From assembly GCF_011386835.1 (NCBI RefSeq), contig NC_088792.1, forward strand, positions 110,704,421 to 110,768,420: a DNA stretch of 64,000 nucleotides, given 5' to 3'. Positions 59,240 through 64,000 of the stretch are shown piece after piece. The notes beneath the pieces were generated by a model. It was given only the letters and a program-made list of their open reading frames with translations. It was not told the origin of the DNA and searched no databases. The DNA comes from Chrysemys picta bellii. Taxonomy: Eukaryota; Chordata; Testudines; Emydidae. Within the stretch, counting starts at the first letter, position 1; each line of letters opens with the position of its first letter. The position numbers and the translations under genes are program-made.

Positions 59240-62200
59240 GTTTTGTCTTGCAATATCTCGGTTATAACCATGGGTACTGCTGCTGCCCAATCTCAACCTC
59301 CCTAATGGAGGCAATCACAGCAAGATCTGCAATGCCATTGGTGTCCAGTATAAATAAGGCTACACCATCTTGTGAGAAGGGGTTGCCCATGTCTACTCTG
59401 ATTTCAACAAGTGCCTTGACATGTCATGCAAAAGAAGCCTGGATATCTTTTACTTGTTCATGGTGCTTTGTGTTAGACCCTATTTAAAGTGGTTTCTTTC
59501 TCTGCTGAAGCTTCAAATTCTCCTATTGACCTATCCACCTCTGGTGCTGCTATCATTCAGAGTGGAAGGGCCTCTGGAGTTTTGTTAGACCAACAGCTCC
59601 ACCTTCAATTATGACATTATTTTGCTCATGAGCTTGGTCAAGTGCAATTGCAGAGAAAACATGCTATGTCTTGTGAAGTTCCCCTTTAGGAACCCTCTAG
59701 CTGTGTCTGGATGCACTGTGTGAAAGTTTACCATATCTCAGAGGTGAGCAGGCACCCAATAAGCATAATTAGTATGAGCTAACACAAAGAAACCGGGTGA
59801 CCCCTTTCCAAGGCATTCAATATAGACACCAAAATTTTGCATGGTGGATTGACAGCACATAGGTCAATACAAGAAGCTCCATATGAAGTGTGGTATATCA
59901 GAAGTGGAACATTGGGTTTTCGAGTTTTCACTTGCTGCACCATTTATCATACCCATGGAGGCCTCATCATCCCTGTGATCTTGAGTATACTGTGTTTATG
60001 CATTTTGGAGCAATATGTACAGACTGCTGGAAGTTATGTGGTGGACACGCCTAATACATGTGACATGAGACACTTTCACAAAGGAGTCAGCCATTCTTGG
60101 GGAGGCCACTTTGGCCTGAACAAAGGCTTCCATCCATCCACCATCTCCAATCATCTTTACACTTGCCATTTCCAGATGAAGACCATACAGCATAATCACA
60201 AATTTGTCCTCTCCATATCCATCAGGCCAGATCCACTGTATCTGTTTGGTTATGGTGAAAAGGAACTGATCCACAGTGATCACTGGCACTTGGCATGGAT
60301 TTGGGTCATGTACAGCATTCCTTATCACATCCATGGCATGACAAATCATTGCCACAGATTTGGAGTCATCTGGAAAGAGGGGAAGAAGCATAGTGATGGC
60401 TGAAGTGAAGTTTGGCATTGGCTGTTTGCTGGCATTATAAGCTGCCCAGGAAGTGTCTTGATCTCCATTGAAGGTATCCAGACTTCCTGCTTGACTTACT
60501 TGTTCCAGCCACCTGCATTCTTCTTACATGGCTTGGATAATCATTTGGCAGTCTGTCTAGATTTCAACATTTGCAGCAGGGATGGGAGCATTGGTTTTCT
60601 TCCAGATCAATGGAGGGACAATTGTATAACACTCAAAGTGATAATATAGTTTTCTTCACTGATACTGCAGTCTCACAGTCCAGGGTGGGAATTCCATGGT
60701 CAACTCCCTTTACTCGAGTACTGAAATGCTGAAAAAGTGCTATCCCAGTTCAATGGAAGGAGTCTGTTGCTGCAGTGGAGCTTGGCTTGTGGTGTATTGT
60801 GTATGGCTGCAGTAGTGAACAGTCCACCACAAGTTTAGAGAACAAACTACATTCTCATCCTTGAAGTGTTGATATGCACTGTTTGCCATGCTGGTAGGCA
60901 TGCTGGTAGGCATGGCAAACTCTGTCATAAGAGATGGACAATCCAAGAAGGTATCTACTAGCTCACTTCTTTGTGCATGAAGCGTCAAACCAGCATAGAC
61001 TGGTAAAGGCGTTTCTTGAGCTTTGTTGTGGAACAAACTTTGTTCTTTCACAGCAATGGATACTGCTGTAGTAGTGCAACAGCTGTGTCAAAATAAGTGT
61101 ATCTGGATGAATGTAAACTTGTTCTGCCTGAACATATGTATCTCCCAACACCATGGATGTCAGTGTCAGTACTGAGTCAGGCACAGATTTTCCTTGGCAT
61201 CCTGGGTCAAATAATCAGTAAACTGTGTTTTCATTTGAAATAGGTCCCTTTGAATCATTTTTGCTGTTTGGGGTAGGTGAAGTGCTTCTTCGTCACAGTC
61301 TGCCTCACATGCCTTTCTGAGGGCATGTCCAATATGCTGGTTGAAGGAAAGGAGCACACTTTTGTGTGATTGGAGATCTGGAATTTGTGAAAGAATATGG
61401 GGATTTTAGTTCAGTGCTGTGAATGCACACAGCCAATGTCACCCCCAGCTGTCCTAGTCTAGCTGCACAGCACCTTGTAATGTCTGTTAGTTTAAAGACT
61501 GGAGCCACACTTCATTTAGTCTTGTCTCTTTGGTGTATGCTATCAGGGCCGGTGCAAGGATGTTTCGCGCTCTAGGCGAAACTTCCACCTTGTGCCCTCC
61601 CCGAGCCCTGCGGCAGCTCCCTACCTCCCCCTCCCACCCTGAGCGCGCCCCCCTCCCCGTGGCAGCTCCCCACCCCCCCAGCCCGGGGAGCCCTGCGGCA
61701 GCTTCCCACCCCGCCTCTGCTCCCCCCCTCCCTGAGCCCTGCGGCAGCCCCCCCCCACCTTGAGGCACACCCCCCCCCCCGCGGCAGCTCCCCACCCCCC
61801 TCCACCTCTGCTCTGCCTCCTCCCCTGAGCATGCCGTCACTCCTCTGCTTCTCCCGCCTCTCAGGCTTGCAGTGCCAATCAGCTGTTTGGTGCCGCAAGC
61901 CTGGGAGGGAGAGAAGCAGAGCGGGGCAGTATGCTCGGGGAGGAGGTGGAGCAGAGGCGAGTTGGGGCGATGAGCAGTTCCCCTGTGTGCCACCCCCACC
62001 TTACTTGCTGCAGGCGGCCCTCCCCACGCTCCACTGCCCTAGCTCACCTCCACTCCACCGCTGCCCTGAGTGTACTTTTGTCCACCCCCAACCACTTGGC
62101 GCCCTAGGCAGCCGCCTAGTTTGCCTAGTGGTTGCACCGGCCCTGTATGCTATCAGTTCAGCAAAGGCAATCTCATGCAACATTTTCTCTTTGTTGCTTT

Positions 62201-62830
62201 GCTCAATTTTCTTCTCCTTGACTTTGCTGTAGAGAAACACCAAACATTTTGCATGACACTTTGCCTGTTGGGCCACTATGTCCATTGCACTTAGTTTTGC
62301 GAGCAAGTGCTGATCTTTCAGCAATAGTGCATGCTTGTGGACTCAACTATAAATGCCAGTGGTAGAAGATTCATGGAGGCCTTCTGATGGCATGTTCATT
62401 TGACAAATAAAGCACCCTTCTTTTCCTGGAGGTTTTTTGTCACAGTTCGTCAGGGTGATCCACAGTTTTTGCAATTTTTTTTTTTTTTAATCCAGCCCTT
62501 TTCAGGTTAGTCCTGTTAAACCCGATGTAGCAGAATTTGTGCCACCACCCATTGTTCTTGTTCAAAGGCTTTTCAATACCACCACCATAATCTATTCTAC
62601 ATATTTCTCTATATATGGGAAGTGCACTCAGCTCATTGAAACATGTGCTATAGAGTTTGATAGCCAGACAATGTGGTCTCTTTTTGATTCTGCTGGATTA
62701 ATCAATTCTGCACCTGTAAGCAGGAAAAAGCACACACTGGCCCCCTGTCAGAAGAGGAATTGTAGGTCTCCATTGATGGACCCTGCTCTTGAACAAAATT
62801 GTATTTTTGACATGTTTGAAGCACTCATAA
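59240..62830 (-). pseudogene. decayed copy of a multicopy metazoan gene family of unknown function
   Basis: I recognise the family from many uncharacterised predicted proteins in fish, cnidarian and reptile genomes, where it occurs in high copy; no function is known to me. Read minus, blocks occur in one consistent order across frames: LLKDQHLLAKLSAMDIVAQQ and CHAKCLVFLYSKV (62320-62230), DITRCCAARLGQLGVTLAVC (about 61485-61425), PLPVYAGLTLHAQRSELVDT (about 61010-60950), SWAAYNASKQPMPNFTSAI (about 60450-60395), LLPLFPDDSKSVAMICHAMD and PVITVDQFLFTITKQIQWIW with YGEDKFVIMLYGLHLEMA (60390-60175), then a block like GFLKGNFTRHSMFS with QNSRGPSTLNDSSTGG near 59700-59560, and a C-terminal part to about 59240. 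Intronless, with many stops and shifts. A hAT element (61544-62145) splits it, and a 12-bp tandem copy lies at 60890-60914. It may be part of a transposon whose termini I cannot see. Confidence 0.65.
61544..62145. mobile_element. non-autonomous hAT element, 602 bp
   Basis: Exact 14-bp inverted ends CAGGGCCGGTGCAA, and a perfect 8-bp duplication TATGCTAT (61536-61543, 62146-62153). The interior is C-rich with tandem CCCTGCGGCAGCTCCC-like units (61600-61800). Long frames on both strands inside it are composition artefacts. It splits the unknown gene relic cleanly: the relic's sequence continues across the duplication. Confidence 0.95.
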
Positions 62831-63334
62831 TAGCCAGTAGTAATTGAATACCTTTCTTTACTGTGTACAGTTAATATTACCCAATCACCAAGCAACTTTC
62901 ACACAACCAAGGTAGCTTCTGCAAGAAAAATAACGAGAAATTTGATTAAATTCTTCCAAGACCATGTTGACAATCAAAATTAATACAAAATATGTCCTTA
63001 CGCCAATTTTAAGGTCATACTTAAGCAAAACCAAGAATACACTGCTTGTATGTCTAACTGTAAAACAGCACCATTGGCTGATTATGACAGTGTTGTTAAA
63101 ATAAAGGTTCTGGTTCCAGATTTGTCAAACTTTTTGCAAACTGTTTGCAAAATGGGGTAGAGATATTTGACACACCTGCGTGCAGGAGGACCATGTCAGA
63201 AACTCAACAAAAACCCTTTCAACATAGCCAAGTATATAACATTTCAGTTCAAAAGGTGAATGTTTCAGAACCTTATGACCCACTGCAACCATGGGATAAT
63301 AATACAAATTGTCTTTCAATCTTAACTAGATTAG
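62831..63334. other. no recognised feature
   Basis: Unique-looking sequence between the gene relic and the terminal hAT element. Confidence 0.4.
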
Positions 63335-64000
63335 TAGGGCTGTCAATTAATTGCAGTTAATTCATGCAATTAACTCAAAAAAATTGTGATTAAAAAAAAT
63401 TAATTGCACTTATAACAATAGAATACCAATTGAAATTTATTAAATATTTTTTGATATTTTTCCACATTTTCAATATTGATTTCAATTACAACACAGAATA
63501 CAAAGTGCACAGTGCTCTCTTTATCTTATTTTTATTACAAATATATGTATTGTAAAAATGATTAAACAAAAGAAATAGCATTTTTTAAATCACCTCATAC
63601 AAGAACTCTAATGCAAACTCTGTTGCGGAAGTAGATAAATGTAGATAACTGCACTCGAAAACAAAACAATGTAAAACTTTAGAGCCTACAAGTCCACTCA
63701 GTCCTACTTCTTATTCTGCCAATCACTAAGACAAACAAGTTTGTTTACATTGACGGGACATGCTTCTTATTTACAATGTCACCTCAAAAGTGAGAGCAGC
63801 CATTTGCATGGCGCTGTTGTAACCGGCATTGTAAGGTATTTACGTGCGGGTTATGCTAAACATTCATATGCCCCTTCATGCTTCGGACACCATTCCAGAG
63901 GATATGCTTCCATCCTGATGATGCGTGTTAATAAAAAATAACGTGTCAATTAAATTTGTGACTGTAATCCTTGGGGGAGGGAAGGGGGGAGAAAGAATTG
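63335..64000 (-). mobile_element. hAT transposon 3' end, continues past the window
   Basis: Terminus TAGGGCTGTCAATTAATT with AT-rich subterminal DNA (many TTAATT words). Minus-strand coding relics at about 63905-63700 read GMEAYPLEWCPKHEGAYE and ARKYLTMPVTTAPCKWLLS, the hAT C-terminal dimerisation region, where LARKYL and P-T-S-ER words are usual. Stops are present. The other end and the target duplication lie beyond 64000. Confidence 0.7.

Noticed and set aside
59837..60403. 188-codon plus frame
   Set aside because: Antisense to the best-preserved block of the unknown gene relic; the minus strand gives the recognisable family motifs.
61487..61999. 170-codon minus frame and overlapping plus frames inside the C-rich hAT element
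   Set aside because: Glycine/alanine/arginine-rich translations open on both strands follow from GC composition of a tandem repeat in a MITE; no domain.

Overview
The window reads as non-coding nuclear DNA of a turtle (Testudines). The evidence is two full-length tRNA-derived SINEs of the Cry (tortoise pol III) type, many CR1 LINE copies, a Penelope-like element with a GIY-YIG nuclease, solo LTRs of endogenous retroviruses and many non-autonomous hAT elements. This mix is typical of turtle genomes. I found no exon of a host protein gene, no tRNA or rRNA gene and no CRISPR or bacterial feature. Nearly all long open frames are chance frames or transposon relics, so the window is probably a gene desert or the inside of a long intron.

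Layout. 0-9 kb: a pyrimidine-rich minisatellite, an ERV solo LTR (3581-4324, 5-bp TSD), an L2-like LINE relic, nested palindromic MITEs with a small hAT element (6232-6437), and a MIR. 9.6-15.7 kb: minus-strand LINE block with CR1 3' ends, a CR1 ORF1 (zinc-finger-like start, coiled coil, SGNH esterase) cut by a Cry SINE, LTR pieces and a second L2-like relic. 16.3-21 kb: two plus-strand CR1 copies with reverse-transcriptase motifs, one sitting inside a palindromic MITE. 25-29 kb: a solo LTR, a Tigger-like MITE split by a 1-kb hAT-like element, and an ERV LTR with primer-binding site. 30-36.4 kb: two Penelope-like 3' ends with hammerhead-like cores, LINE fragments and a MIR split by a SINE. 38-46.4 kb: an LTR nested in an LTR and a complete but decayed hAT element with TTF-zinc-finger transposase (42270-45707). 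47.8-57.3 kb: MIRs split by hAT MITEs, then long stretches without recognised repeats. 59.2-64 kb: a decayed minus-strand copy of a multicopy metazoan gene family of unknown function, split by a hAT element, then the end of another hAT element running off the window.

The genes do not form a pathway. What ties the window together is a layered insertion history, readable from target-site duplications: old MIR and L2 relics at the bottom; CR1, LTRs and MITEs above them; SINEs and small hAT elements among the later insertions. The observations most worth checking are the hammerhead-like RNA core in both Penelope-like tails, with a compensatory base change between copies, and the unknown gene family at 59-63 kb.
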